From contig JAKEKT010000076.1 of assembly GCA_021495925.1 (NCBI GenBank), forward strand, positions 62,001-126,000: a stretch of 64,000 bases of DNA, read 5' to 3'. Positions 1-11,516 of the stretch are shown here, piece by piece. Position 1 is the first letter of the stretch, and each line of letters begins with the position of its first letter. Source of the stretch: Diplodia intermedia (taxonomy: Eukaryota; Ascomycota; Dothideomycetes; Botryosphaeriales; Botryosphaeriaceae). Both the position numbers and the translations under genes were made by a program. Under the pieces are notes generated by a model, which saw nothing but the letters and a program-made list of their open reading frames with translations, was not told the origin of the DNA and made no database searches.

Positions 1-141
1 TTGCAACCGTTGTCGGCTTCGCCATCTGTACTATATGGGTATTCTTTTCCTGTGTGATTGCAAGGCTAATGTCATGTAACCGCCCTCGCCAACGCCCGTA
101 CAAGTCGTCTCCTGTTTCTGCTCTAAAGCGAATGAGACCAA

Positions 142-1153
142 CTAATGCAACGTCGAGTAACACGCCCACATCCCTGCAATGCAACCGCCTCCAACGACAG
201 CTGCCCGAAACATGACATTGTACATCTGTGCTTTATTCCTCGCCTTGCACCGTGCCACAAATCCGCTGGTGTCATTGACATGCGGGAATGGTACCTTTGG
301 CACGGGGACGTCCAAAAACTCGCAAAGCGGCCCCCAGCCTTCACTGATGTGGTACTCGAGCAGCCTCTCGGACGGGACCAAGGCACGCATCTCGGCATAG
401 TACTCGTTGAATACCTGCTTGCCGTTCTTCTCGAAACTTCCTCTGAAGAAGTTCGTCCAGAACTTATGCAGCATCGGGTAGTACTGGCTAGCGCCCCAGT
501 CCCATTTGGCGAGCATGCGGAGCTCTGGATCATTTGCGCGCCAGTTCACCGTCCCGAGGGTAGACCTATTCAGCTGTGCGTTAACGAGGTGGCTTGGGAC
601 GGGACGGGAAGATGCGTTGAACTCACTGGTACCAGGAATCGACATCCCGCGTGGTCAGTAAAACTTTTGCATCCGGATACGCCTCCATGAGCTCCTTTGA
701 AAAGGCGATTGCCGGCCAATCGCAGACAGCCTTCCGCAAAATTCAGCAGTGTCTATACCGGATGAGTACGGTGCGGGGGCCGTCTTACTTGGCAGTGACC
801 TAATAGCTGGTCCCATTGCTCTTGTCCGAAAACGCCTTCTCCGTCATACTTCGCGGCTAAAGCATCGGACCACAGCAGGCAGTCGGGAGGATTCTCTGTG
901 CTTGCACATAGCATGTGATAGGTCGGGTCAAGTCCCAGGATCTGCAATGCTTCCCTCAGAGCTGTGAGGTCCATTGTCAGCTTCTGAAGGTCTTGCGGCA
1001 AGAAGGTTACGAACAAGCTGTCCCCGTCCGGCCGAAACCAAGAGCGAGCAAACGCATTGGAACTACGCGACGACATAGACGACGGTCAATGTCGGAATCA
1101 TTCGGCGTGAAGATGTCGGTCTTCGGCCTTCGGGTATAAGGCTTCGGAGCCAT
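142..1153 (-). CDS. P-loop sulfotransferase-like protein (Sulfotransfer_4 type)
   Basis: Four exons on the minus strand (1015-1153, 789-961, 627-730, 142-565) give 279 residues. Seen: a nucleotide-binding loop GFGRTGTAS at about residues 39-47 that is only complete after splicing exon 1 to exon 2, then the family pattern LREALQILG, a DWPAIAF segment and TTRDVDSWYQS across the exon 3/4 junction. The C-terminus ends in one hydrophobic segment, probably a membrane anchor. Fungal members are often labelled 'NAD-dependent epimerase' or 'P-loop NTPase'; the fold is that of PAPS-dependent sulfotransferases, but substrate and activity are unknown. The start was chosen at the first ATG of the open frame before the P-loop; an internal Met at residue 33 is an alternative. 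Intron 1 uses an unusual GTTCGT donor. The next gene is an arylsulfotransferase-type protein, but that enzyme family is unrelated. Confidence 0.85.
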
Positions 1154-3232
1154 TTCGAAATTAGCGGATTGGAAGTGAACGAACAGGTGTGCTCGGCTCG
1201 TCTATCTGCGAGCAACCATCTTCCCCCTCAAGATGGGGTTTTATGCGTCCATATTGATCAGGAGCCGATCTCGCAGGACGCTTCGGATCCTACCCGTGCT
1301 GGACGCCATGAGAAAAAAAAGCTCGAGAGACGGCGAAGTTCCAAAGGGAATGTTGAACCCCCTTGTATTAGCGCATTCAGAGGACCTTCTCAGTCGTCCC
1401 ACTTTTTTTTCCTACCCGCGTCTATATTCCAAGCCAGCCTAGCACTCACACCACGCTCTGCCCTCGACCAGATGGTGGACCCCGGCATCGAGAATTTTTC
1501 CGGGCGCCATCAATTTGCCACACTCACCGCCGACCGCGATCGGAGACGATATGCTTCTCTGATCTGATAAGCGGAGCACTCTTGGCTTCGCGCCGCGCCA
1601 AGGCGGCGGAATGCACCAAAGACGAAGCAGTCGGCCGGCTTGGCGTGGGTTATCTGATCCGAGTCAAGAGCCAAGACTGATAGCTCCCCCTGTCCTCGGG
1701 TGTCCACATCCGATGCCTGGCACGGAGTTTCTTTTTTCGTGACTCCAGCCTATCATATTCCCGCAGCAATCTCTGACTCCCTCGTACTTGATGATTTCTG
1801 GCGCTAAGCGCTCCACTATGTACCAGAAGGAGGGCTCTGTTCCTGCAACCATGATCCCACGTGCAGGTTCGCTGCCCGCGGCCAACTTTGCTTGCCCGAG
1901 CGTCAGCCTCCAATGCATTGAACAGCTGCAAGGTTTGAAGATTACCCGCGCTTTGCGTCGAGAATACCGTCGGGTATCTTCCGGTGCACTTTTATTCTCT
2001 CTAGCATTATCTGCGAGCCGGAAGTCCCCACATCTCGGCAGTACATGCGCTTTGCCGAATGACACTAGGCAGCGGAAACTAAAATATTGAGCATTGCCTC
2101 GGCGGGATTTCATTGAATGAGAGTCCATGGCGCTCGGCTATTCGGGAGCTTGTCTCGTACGCTGCAACTCGATGCAACTGTGTGAAACGGATGATGAGGA
2201 GATCAGCCTCTATGAAAGTGACGGCAGACAAATGCCACTGATAATCAGAACTGTCCACTTGCACATCATGGAACTGTCTGGAAGCCGTTGAAACGAAACA
2301 CAATGCACGGAATCCACAAAGCCTCTCAGTGCAAAACGGTTGGTAGCTTACCCTCGCCACCCCACCCCACCCATGGTCTCTAAAAAGAAAAAGAAAAAAA
2401 GAAAGAAAAAAAAACTACTACCATGCTGTCTAGCAAAACGACCATAGCTCGCAGCCCAACATTTCGCCGACTGACGTCCGGCCAGCCGCCTTGCAAATCG
2501 TCCAAGCTTCCTCGCCTCCTACGTCTGCTGGCAGCGGATGCTGTATCCGCACATGTGTAACGCTTGCCGCACAATAATCCTCTCTGATGCAACCCACTGC
2601 CTCCATGCCCTGTCATCCTTCGCTTGACCGGCACATCCCGCATGCTCCCCGCCCCCCGCCCCCCATACCACCTCTCCCCTCACACCCGACAACCCCCCTG
2701 CAAGTCTGCCTTCATTGTCAACAATACCGCCGAAGGGCACGCTGGTCAGGTGGATGCCATCTAATCTGATGCCAGCATCTGGCTCGCCGCTGGGGCGCTT
2801 GACCTCTTCCAGCCCCCATCTGCTTCCTGCGAATGAACTCCACATCGTACATCTTGGCAGTTCATCCTTCTGCGGCGAAGAACCCCCGGTCATACGGATA
2901 CATACTTCTCCAAAGATGCAAGATCAGCGGCGGCCCAGCCGTCCGAGCAAGAGTGGTATCGTTCCGCGCCCGGCTGGCTGTCTGCCGCGGGAGATGAAAT
3001 TTATCGCGCTTTGACGTGGGATTTTTTTTTTCTTTATCGTTTTGCTACGTACGATATCGGCCGGCGGGTCAGGATCGTTCTTCAGCGATGGACTGGCCGC
3101 CAAGTCCTGCATTCACTTCCTTGTAATTCACCTTGCACGCTGCAGTCCGGGAGAAGTTTGTGGTGGTTTTTTCTGTTTCTTTCTTTCTTGCAACACCCAA
3201 CACTCAGCGACATCAAGCATCCCCGGGCGACA
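1154..3232. other. Gene-poor stretch between divergent genes
   Basis: No ORF here has a recognisable domain, and those on opposite strands overlap each other. It contains a purine-rich low-complexity run (about 2383-2416) and a CT-rich block (about 3168-3190) just upstream of the next start codon, the usual look of a fungal 5' leader. It probably holds the promoters of both flanking divergent genes. Confidence 0.5.
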
Positions 3233-5711
3233 ATGACGAGCAAGCCCTGGGCCGGCGCCGCTCATGCAAGGTTAGCATTGAGCGTGCTCGTTGCCTTCTG
3301 CGTAGCCGGATGCGCCGAAGGCTACGGGCTCTGGGCAGTGGAGGACAACGCCACAGCACCAACATCATTCTTCTACTCGGTGAGTGACTGAAGAAGAGAG
3401 ACCGGCTGCACACTCCTCCTCGATGCCCGTCTCTGGCTGACTATCTCCGTCCTCAGCGCCCCGACATCAACGCGCCCGCCCTCGACCTCACCATCTACGA
3501 CGAGGCCGCGATCACGCCCGGATACATCTTCGTCGCGCCGTGGCGCCGTGTAGAATCCGGCCCGGATCCGGGGCCGTACATCTACGATAACTCGGGGGTA
3601 TGTTCATGATGCTCTCGCTTTCTTCTCCCCCCGTCCATAGATATCGCCGTTAAGTCCGATGGGCTCTCGGGGATAGCCAGCCGAGCACGCATGGATCTGC
3701 AAGCAAGTTCATGCGCAGAGCAAAGCGGGCTTCCCGGGAGGCTCCAGCAAGGCGGACAAGGAAGACGGAGGACGGGCAGTGCTGGCGGCAAGAAGAAGTG
3801 ACGTTCCGAATCACTTACCAACGAAAATGCGCCGCTAACGAGCAGCAACCACCACCAAAACAGAACCTCATCTGGAGCGGCGCGGCCGCCCTCGGCGGCA
3901 TCTCCGCCCACGGGCCGCACGTGTGCAGCTACCACGGCGCCGACCACCTGTGCGTCTTCCAGGGCGCCTCGCACGTCGGCTTCGCGCGCGGCGTCGGCCT
4001 GATCCTCGACGCGGCGTACCAGATCGTCAAAGTCGTGCAAGCCGGCGGATCCACCGCGGGCGCCGGCGACATGCACGAGTTCCGCCTCGTCGACGGCGGC
4101 CGCGGCGCGCTCGTGTCCGTGTACCAGGTCGCGCCGTACGACCTGTCGCCGTTCGGCATGGCCGACGGCGTCGGCTGGATCGTCGAGGGCGCGTTCCAGG
4201 AGGTCCGCGTCGACGACGGCGAGGTATTGTTCGAGTGGCGCAGCCTCGATCACAGGCAGACGGGCCCCCGCCACGGACGGGTGCTGCCCGGCGCGACGCC
4301 CGTGGGGGGCACGGGGCGCCTCCCCGCGGCGCCGTGGGACTACTTCCACATCAACTCGGTCGACAAGAACGCCGACGGCGACTACCTCGTCTCGGCCCGC
4401 CACACGTCGACGATCTACAAGATCTCGGCCGCGCGCGGCGGCGCGGTCGAGTGGCGGCTGTGCGGGCAAGACGACGGCGAAGTGGAGGAAGGCGACGTCG
4501 TGTATCAAAAGCTCGACGGCCTCAACTTCTCCTCCCAGCACGACGCCCGCTGGCTGCACCACAACGCCACGCACAGCACGCTCTCCTTCTTCGACAACGC
4601 CTTCGACGACTACACAGCCACAGCCACGCACTCGCGCGGCCTCGTCGTCCTGCTCGACCACGCCGCCCGCACCGCGTCGCTACTAGCCGAATACACGGCG
4701 CCGGAAGCGCGCCCCAACGGCAACGCGACGGACGCCGTGCTGTCCGGCTCCCAGGGCAACCTGCAGCTGCTGCCCGGCACCGGCAACGCCTTCGTCGGCT
4801 GGGGCATCTGGCCGTTCTTCTCCGAGCACGCGGCGGGCACGGGCGCGCCGCTGCTGTGGGGCGAGGTCGCCCACAACGGCTCCCGCGTCATGGACTACCG
4901 CGCGCGCAAGTTCAACTGGACCGCGACTCCGCACGACTGCCCCACGCTCTTCGCCTACTCGCTGGACGGCGCCGAATCCGGCACCGCCATGTACGTCTCG
5001 TGGAACGGCGCGACCGTCGTCGACACGTGGAACTTCTACACCGCTGATGCTGCAGACGGCCCCTGGCGCTGGGCCGGCTGGGCGAATTGGACGGGCTTCG
5101 AGACGCGGTGGCGCTGGGCGAATTACAGCAGGTGGTCGTTCGCCGAGGCGATCGGCGCGGATGGCGGGATGATTCGCCGGTCTGCCGTCGTCGGGACGTT
5201 TGTGCCGTCCGAGAGGCTGCGGGAGGCGGCGGCGTGTGACGGCTGGGGCTGCAAGGCCATGCCTGCTGCTGCTGCCGTCGATGGTGATGGGGAGATGGTG
5301 GTGGAGCCGGAGAAGATCGTGCCTGAGGATGTGGACTGGGATGGCGTCGGCTATCGTGTCGGCTTCGAGGGCGTCGAGCACTACCCGCCGCAGCCGCCGC
5401 GCCGGTTGCTGAGTTTGGCGTGGCAGGTCGGGCCGCAGATTGGGCTGGGTGCGGCGGTCTTCCTGTTTGTCGTTCTGATGTGGGCGTCGAGGAAGATGGG
5501 CGGGGGGCACGCCAAGGGGAAGTATCAGAGGGTTGGGGGGAAGGATGGGGACTGCGAGGAGGGTGGAGCAGAAGCTAAGGATGAGGTGTGTGACTGCGAG
5601 GAGTGTTGCGGGGAGGTTGTGGATGAAAACGGCGTCGAGGAAAGTGGCGGAGAGCCTGAGGAGGGGGATGGCGAGGAAAACAGCGAAAAACGCAAGGTTG
5701 AGAGCGTGTAG
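3233..5711 (+). CDS. Arylsulfotransferase-family (ASST, Arylsulfotran_2-like) membrane-anchored protein
   Basis: Three exons (3233-3379, 3457-3597, 3864-5711) encode 711 residues. The N-terminus carries a hydrophobic signal segment at about residues 10-30. The body follows the fungal arylsulfotransferase beta-propeller pattern: RPDINAPAL, PGYIFVAPW, GPYIYDNSG, LIWSG, the DMHEF core, DYFHINSVDKN and SSQHDARW. Near the C-terminus is one strong membrane segment (AVFLFVVLMW), followed by an acidic, Glu/Gly-rich cytosolic tail. Bacterial relatives move sulfate between phenols; fungal members are uncharacterised, so activity is inferred from the family only. Many NxS/T sites fit a secreted ectodomain. 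Intron 2 is 266 nt, several times the usual length here; it was accepted because it joins YDNSG to NLIWSG in frame. Confidence 0.85.
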
Positions 5712-5935
5712 CGTTAGACAGTCCATGTTCATCATTCCAACTACCATGCAAGATCGTCGGTCTGCAGGCTGTGCCATGCCAACGCTGTAGACAACGGCGA
5801 GCCATCCAACGACGCCGTCTCCATCCCAAACCCTCCCCGCCAAAAAACCACCCAACGCCCACACCGCCACCCATGCCAAACAAAAGACGCAAAGAACCCA
5901 AGCAAGCCCAAGAAAGCCACTCCCCCCTCCCCCCC

Positions 5936-7765
5936 TCACTCCGCCGCCCTCGAAACCCTCACCATCAACCCCCCCCTCGGCCTCAACGTCAACCCCGGCA
6001 CCAGATTCCCCAACGGATCGGGTCCATCATACGCGAAATCAAAGCTCCCCACCAACCCCACCAGCACCACCTTCAGCGCCCTCAACGCATACTCCTTCCC
6101 AATGCAGCTCTTCGCCCCCATCGAAAACGTCAGGTACGACCCATTCGTCTCCATCCCCGGCCGGCGCCGCCCCTCCTCCCACCTTTCCGGCACGAACTCG
6201 TCCGCGTCCGGCCCCCACACGCTGCGGTTGCGGTTCACCGCGAACGTCGGGATCGTGATCTGCGTGCCGCGCGGGATCGCGACGGCGCCGATGGTGGTGG
6301 CGGCGGTTGCTTGCTTCCAGGTGTTGGGGATGGACGGGTAGAGCCGCGTCACTTCGAGCACGAAGTGGTGCAGGTACGCGATGCTGTCGAGATCGCTGCT
6401 GGTGAGGGGCGCCGTCGGGTCGGGGATGGCGGCGCGGATGTGCGTGCGTAGGGTGCGCGTGATGAGGGGTTGTGTTGCGAGGACGTAGATGGCCCAGATG
6501 AGGGTTGCGGCGTTGGTGCCGAAGCCAGCGGCCTGGGCGGGGTCAGTGATGCGTGCGCTTGAGGGGAGGGGGAGGAGGGAACTCACGGTGAAGGTCATGG
6601 CGTTCTCGATGAGGTCGTAGTCGGTGAGGTCTTTGGTGTTGAGCATGACGGACAGCATGTCTGGGGGGTTGGGGGTCAGCGAGGCGGTCGAGAGTTGAGA
6701 GGCGGTGGTGTGGTGGTGTTTACCTTTGTGGGTCCCCTCGCCGTCGGTCGACATGTCCTTGCTCTTCCTCTCCTCCATGAACTGCCGGTACCGCTCGTTC
6801 ATCAACTTCCTGTCCTTGAGCTGCTCCTGGTACTTCTTGATGGGGAGTTTGTTCAGCAGCGTGTGGTTCACGAAGAGCGGCAGCACGTAGACGCAGAACG
6901 CGTCCCAGCCCTTGAAGCCCTCGATGGGGAAGTTGCGGTCGAACAGGTCGTAGAAGTGCGACGGGTCCTCGATGCCCTTGAAGTCAGCCCCCCACTGCGT
7001 CGCGCCGAGGATGTCGAAGGTGCAGTAGTTGGTCCAGTCGAGCATGTTGAGCTCGGCCACCTTGTCGGGAGTGTCGTCGACGATGTCGAGCAGCTTCTGC
7101 CGGAAGCGCTGCACTTGCTTCCACATGTCGGGCACAAGCCGCCTTTGCTGCGAAGGCGTGAACGCCGGTCCGAGGGCTTTCTTCATGCGCTGCGCCGTCG
7201 TCAGCACACCACTGCACGTCGCCCGGCTATCGTCTATTCTCCAACTTACCCTGTGTCGCGGCCCTTCGGCGAGCACGAGGCCGTCTCCGAGCATGGGGCC
7301 GAGAGCCTCGCGGAAGCCTTCGGGCCACTTCATGTCCTCGTTGTTCATGATCTGCCTGACTGCGGACGGGCTCATCGGGAGCAGCTTCTCCTCTCCGAAG
7401 AAGCCGGTGCAGCGGAGGAAGTCTGTGTACGTCAAGTCCTTGCCCCATTCCCAGGCCAGAACACCAGTGGCGCGGCCCAGTTCTTGGAGGCCGTGGCCGA
7501 AGAGAAAGCTTCCACCCTGTGCGAGCTGTCAGAGCGCTGTCGGGAATGAGACCGCGGTTGCAGCTGGACTACTTACTTTGGGACCGGGGATTTTTCGCAG
7601 AGGACTCAGGACGGACGGCCATAGCCAGCATACAATGAGGAGGTTGATTGCGATTTCGGAGAACAAAGAGATGGCAAAGGTACCCCATTGTCCCAAGCCG
7701 GGGACGGGGAAGTACTTGCCGCCCAAGAAGGCGAGAGCAGTGAAAAGTAGTAGTTTGGAAAACAT
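5936..7765 (-). CDS. Cytochrome P450 monooxygenase
   Basis: Five exons (7577-7765, 7250-7516, 6724-7189, 6587-6660, 5936-6532) give 530 residues. A hydrophobic N-terminal anchor is followed by a proline-rich hinge (KIPGPK). Diagnostic motifs: I-helix AAGFGTNAAT, K-helix EVTR, FVPERW, and the heme loop FSMGAKSCIG with the thiolate Cys at residue 475. It should be an ER-bound, NADPH-P450-reductase-dependent oxygenase; the substrate cannot be read from sequence. Length and all core motifs are normal, so the gene looks intact. A TATA-like AAGTATATC (minus strand, about 7821-7830) lies 56 nt upstream of the ATG. It lies tail-to-tail with the arylsulfotransferase-type gene. An acyltransferase, elongase and regulator are nearby, which could mean a shared pathway. 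Confidence 0.95.
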
Positions 7766-8614
7766 GGTTGTGTTGTTTGTTGTGTGGTTGAAAGATACTG
7801 TGAGCCTCCTGCAGCGATGAGATATACTTTCTCGAGTCTCCAGTCCATCTCTGCTCTACCCTTCGATCAGGCCATGGTAGCATGAATGCATGTTGTGGGA
7901 TTTGCTCTTTCGCGTTGGTGGATGATCAGCACCCCGTCAGATCCCGGGGCCGGAATCTCACAGGGGAAGGGAATATGCAAAATGCTTGTCTTGACAAGAG
8001 AGAGATCTTGGCTTTGCTGACGATTTGCTTATGTCGATGATCACGGTTGCTGACGCCCACCCCTGTGCAGATCGTGGCTGAGCCCGGCGCGACGGATCCT
8101 TCCACCACAACAAGCGAAGCGGGCGGGACCTTGCATGCATGCGGCTCGGTTTAGACATTCTTATTTTAGATTTTGGGAATTGCCAAGATCTGTTTCGTGC
8201 CTGGATAATGGGTATCCCCGCGAGGCAGTTTGTGGGGCAGTTGTGGATCAGTCACTCATCCGTCGAGCTTGTTTCCAGAGGGCAACACCACCGAGAGAGC
8301 ACAATAGAGACTATAATTGTTTCTTTGGGCTATTAACCCGTTTACACTGCGTACTATACTGAATGAATATTCGTCAGGGACGAAATGGCAAACTCGAACC
8401 AACACTGTTAAGTGCCATATCATGGATGCAGCAGACAATAAGATGATATTACCGGAGATTCAATGAATTAAAACATCTACACTCCGAATAAACGAAACAA
8501 GAATCCATCTAATCACCACACACAACATGCCAAGTGCGGCTCCAAAGTTTCCATCACATCACACATGACACGTAAGTGGAAGGGGCGGGAAGTTTTTTAC
8601 TTACTTTTCATTTA

Positions 8615-8648
8615 GGTAGAACAACACTCCTAAGAGTCCTGTTCTACC
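8615..8648. repeat. Inverted repeat / stem-loop
   Basis: A 9-nt arm GGTAGAACA at 8615-8623 pairs perfectly with TGTTCTACC at 8640-8648. Inside it, ACTC (8626-8629) pairs with GAGT (8634-8637) around a CTAA loop, leaving a 2x2 internal loop. A T-rich run follows. Function unknown; it may sit in the 3' UTR of the minus-strand gene ending at 8876. Confidence 0.7.
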
Positions 8649-8672
8649 CTTTGTTTTTTTGGGGGGTTTTTT

Positions 8673-8731
8673 GAGCCTTCTTTCTTTCTTTTTTTGGTAG
8701 TTTTCTGAGCGTTCTTTCTTTCTTTTTTTGG
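8673..8731. repeat. Short CT-rich direct repeat
   Basis: Two 25-nt units, both of the form GAGC followed by (TTCT)n, T-run and GG, repeat with a 34-nt period. They differ at one position. This looks like slippage-prone low-complexity sequence rather than a mobile element. Confidence 0.6.
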
Positions 8732-8875
8732 GGGGGTTTTTGTGCGGGATTTTCTCTGCCTTTTCTCAGTAGCATCTCAATCCAATCACTGCACACAGAC
8801 ACACACACTCACAAACCTTACCTGAACCACAAGCTCACCGAGCAAGGGAGAAAGAGCGAGACCGAGCCGCGTCCC

Positions 8876-9619
8876 TCAATCCTCACAGCCATCAGAACCA
8901 GCCATCTCCTCCTCCTCCTCCTCCTCCTCCTCCCTCCCACACACCTGCCTCAACAGCGCCATCCAGTCCACGCCATCATCCAGCATCTCCCCGCCGCCGC
9001 CAGGCACGCGCCCCCGGCGCTCCACCTCGGGCAACGTAGCCGCCCAGCGCCGCAGCGGCCCGCGCAACTCGCGCATGCCCGCGGCGCCCGACGCCGGCGG
9101 CCACTGCCCGGCCACGCCGTCCGCCGCCATCTGCCAGCCCTCGTCGGCCGCCCGCTGCGCGGACAGCAGCAGCAGATGCACCTCGCTGTCGCGCCGGACC
9201 ACCGTGTCGAACGCGTCGCGCACGCTGCTGCCGTCGCCGCCGCGCTGTCCCGAGCGAAGTAGGCGCCGCGCGTCGGCGACGGCGGCGATGACGCCGTCCG
9301 TGATGTCTTCCGTGGTGGGCGCCGCGCTGGGGGCGGATGCGTCCGGGTCGTCGGTCAAGCCGTCTTCGTAGAGGGCTTGCGCGGCACGCGCGCCGCGCCG
9401 GAAGCCGCGACGGTGGCTGAGCCGGTTGCGGATGCGTGGCGGGAGGAGAAGCCAGCGTGTGCCGATGTAGCGGTAGCAGTCTTCGCTGTGGCGGGCTCGG
9501 TCGAGGTAAGTGTTGAGGATGTGATGGTATCGGGGCTCCTCATCCGGATCGGTGAGGTTGCCGGCTGCATCTAAGCCTCTGGCGATGAGTTCCTCGAGGG
9601 GGATCTCCTGTTCTGTCAT
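8876..9619 (-). CDS. Hypothetical protein, charged, poly-Glu C-terminus
   Basis: Single exon, 247 residues from the ATG at 9619. I do not recognise a domain. The N-terminus (about residues 1-80) contains an Arg/Trp-rich stretch (YRYIGTRWLLLPPRIRNRL); the middle is Ala/Asp-rich, and a run of nine Glu encoded by pure GAG repeats precedes the C-terminus. No signal peptide or membrane segment is apparent, so a cytosolic or nuclear protein is likely. The same frame is open upstream, but that extension runs antisense into the acyltransferase 3' end and is not credible. The ATG at 9619 was preferred because it leaves about 200 nt of spacer from the upstream gene. Confidence 0.6.
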   Translation of the reverse strand: MTEQEIPLEELIARGLDAAGNLTDPDEEPRYHHILNTYLDRARHSEDCYRYIGTRWLLLPPRIRNRLSHRRGFRRGARAAQALYEDGLTDDPDASAPSAAPTTEDITDGVIAAVADARRLLRSGQRGGDGSSVRDAFDTVVRRDSEVHLLLLSAQRAADEGWQMAADGVAGQWPPASGAAGMRELRGPLRRWAATLPEVERRGRVPGGGGEMLDDGVDWMALLRQVCGREEEEEEEEEMAGSDGCED

Positions 9620-9821
9620 GGTCGAAGAGCGAAGGTGGTCTGAAGAAGGCGGTTGGGTTGGCACTTCTTTTGTGTCGAGACGGGCGGCATGGTGTTGGAG
9701 AACAATGGCATTCTCGCCGTACAACAGATGCAGACGTCTCCAACAGCAGAACAGATACATTGTTAACATCAAGACAGAAACAGACGTCGCGTTAAACCTC
9801 CGCACACCACCCCACCCCCCC

Positions 9822-11516
9822 CTACGCCAAACACGTCGCATACCTCCCCAACACCTCATCCCCCTTAACCCTCTCCAACACCCCCGCAACAAGATCCACC
9901 GCGACCTCCAGCCCCCCCGGATACCCTTCCTCCCCCTCCCCCTCCACATCCACATCCCTCAACCCAAACGCCGGCAGCACGCACACCAGCCCGTCAAACT
10001 GCCCGCCGCCGGGCAGCCGCATGCGCCGGAACCGCCCGCACCCGAGCCCGACGTCGCCGATGCCGCCGAACGACCGCTCCCACGACGTCGCCACGACGTC
10101 GTGCCCCATGAAGCACGCCCACGGGTTGACCACGTCCGACGCGCGCGCCTGCGCGCCGACCAGCGCCAGCTGCGCGCGCAGGAACGCCGGCGTCGTTTTG
10201 GTTGTCAGGTTGGCGCGGATCGCGGCCGCGGCGCCGGCGAGGGATTTTGTGGCGGCGTCGTGGGCGTCGCTGGAGGGGGCGGACGAGGTGGACGAGGAGG
10301 AAGAGGAGCGGGATGACGACGACGGCGCGGGGGAAGCCCCGCGTGAGGGGAGGAACGCGTCCGGCGGCAGCGCCGTCGTCGAGAAGAAGGCCGCGTTGCC
10401 GAAATACCCCGGCGCGAGCGGGGGCTGCAGCTTCGACCGGCCGTTGACGGCGAGGGCGAAGCGGCACGTCTGCGGCGGCTTGTTGTTCTTCGCCGCGGCG
10501 GCGGTCGCGAGGCGCGCCCGGGCGATGGCGTGCCACAGCAGCGCGCACGCCGCGTCGTGCGTCGAGATGCGCAGCGCCGTCGCGGCCTGCAGGTCGGCGT
10601 GCAGCCGCCGCAGCGCCGCGGGGCGCAGGTGGAAGATGGCGTTGTCGACCCGCGGCCGCGCGAAGGCGAGGGCGCGCGCCACGTACATGACCGACGCGGG
10701 CGGCAGCTGCAGCCCGAAGATGTGCGGGCCCGCGCCCGGCTTGACGGTCCATTCGAGCGAGAGGTCGACGGCGGGCGCGGCGGCGGCGGCGTCCTGCTGC
10801 GGGGAGGAGGTGTTGGTGGCGATCGCGAGCGAAGTGTTGTCGTGGATCGTCTTGGCCTTGCCCTCCTTCTCGACGGCGAGCTGGGTGTCGGAGGATGCTG
10901 TGCTGCCGCGCTGGGCGTACAGCCGGGCTCGCTCGAACCAGCTCTTCATCACGAAGCCGGTGGCGGTGGCGTCGAGCAGGTAGTGGTGCTTGTTGACCAT
11001 GAGCACGTAGCCGCCCGTGATGAACGTCAGCTGCACCGAGAAGGTGTCGCAGCCGCCATCGCTGTCCGGGCGCGGCACGGCCTCGACGCCGGTGGAGAAG
11101 ACCTTGGGGTCGAGGTACCGCGAGGGGAAGCCGAGATCGGGGCGCAGCGACTCGAGCGTGATTTTGTCGTGCGTGGCGACGACGAACGGCACGCTGGAGT
11201 CCTTCTTCACCCGCACGAACAGTCGTCCGTTGTCGGGTCTGGCGTGCACCTTGCCGAGCAGCTGCGGGAAGGCGAGGGCGTCGTCGTCGGGCAGACGCAG
11301 GAAGGATTCGAGGCTCTTCTTCAGCCGGTCTACCAGCTCGTCGCGGTAGACTTGCGGGTTGCCGGTTTCGCCGCGGGTGTCGTAGATGAAGATGTAGCGG
11401 CTGTTGATTGCGGGCGGGATGTTGTCCGCCAGGGTCAAGTCAAAGGTTGCATCGAACGGCTTCTCGGCCTTCAGGTTGAAGGTCTTGTTGCTCGGGGCGG
11501 AGGATCGGAAGAACAT
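9822..11516 (-). CDS. BAHD-type acyltransferase (trichothecene 3-O-acetyltransferase-like)
   Basis: Intronless, 564 residues. The catalytic HxxxD motif is present as H-Y-L-L-D at residues 178-182, and the C-terminal half has SFGGIGDVGLGCGRF at the place of the DFGWG structural loop of this superfamily. A low-complexity Ser-rich patch near residues 395-420 is an internal insertion. BAHD enzymes transfer an acyl group from acyl-CoA to a hydroxyl or amine of a small molecule in the cytosol; fungal relatives often act in secondary metabolism or self-protection. It shares a 540-bp divergent promoter with the membrane protein starting at 12057. The specific acceptor is unknown. The start is the only ATG before the conserved N-terminal FDLTLADN region. 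Confidence 0.88.
   Translation of the reverse strand: MFFRSSAPSNKTFNLKAEKPFDATFDLTLADNIPPAINSRYIFIYDTRGETGNPQVYRDELVDRLKKSLESFLRLPDDDALAFPQLLGKVHARPDNGRLFVRVKKDSSVPFVVATHDKITLESLRPDLGFPSRYLDPKVFSTGVEAVPRPDSDGGCDTFSVQLTFITGGYVLMVNKHHYLLDATATGFVMKSWFERARLYAQRGSTASSDTQLAVEKEGKAKTIHDNTSLAIATNTSSPQQDAAAAAPAVDLSLEWTVKPGAGPHIFGLQLPPASVMYVARALAFARPRVDNAIFHLRPAALRRLHADLQAATALRISTHDAACALLWHAIARARLATAAAAKNNKPPQTCRFALAVNGRSKLQPPLAPGYFGNAAFFSTTALPPDAFLPSRGASPAPSSSSRSSSSSSTSSAPSSDAHDAATKSLAGAAAAIRANLTTKTTPAFLRAQLALVGAQARASDVVNPWACFMGHDVVATSWERSFGGIGDVGLGCGRFRRMRLPGGGQFDGLVCVLPAFGLRDVDVEGEGEEGYPGGLEVAVDLVAGVLERVKGDEVLGRYATCLA

Larger units (their letters stand above)
7766..8875. other. Intergenic: P450 promoter and 3' region of next gene
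   Basis: No supported gene. The left part is the P450 promoter. The right part holds a hairpin (8615-8648), T/G-rich tracts and a 25-nt near-duplicate of a CT-rich unit (8673-8697 and 8707-8731), which are downstream of the minus-strand gene ending at 8876. Confidence 0.5.

Noticed and set aside
601..730. Apparent frameshift in the sulfotransferase-like gene at SWYQ
   Set aside because: A 61-nt intron (566-626, GTGAGT...AATAG) joins SWYQ to STLGTVNW in frame, so the gene is intact.
4683..5939. 418-codon antisense ORF opposite the arylsulfotransferase-type gene
   Set aside because: It mirrors the GC-biased third positions of the real gene, has no domain and is Arg/Pro-rich, as expected of a shadow.
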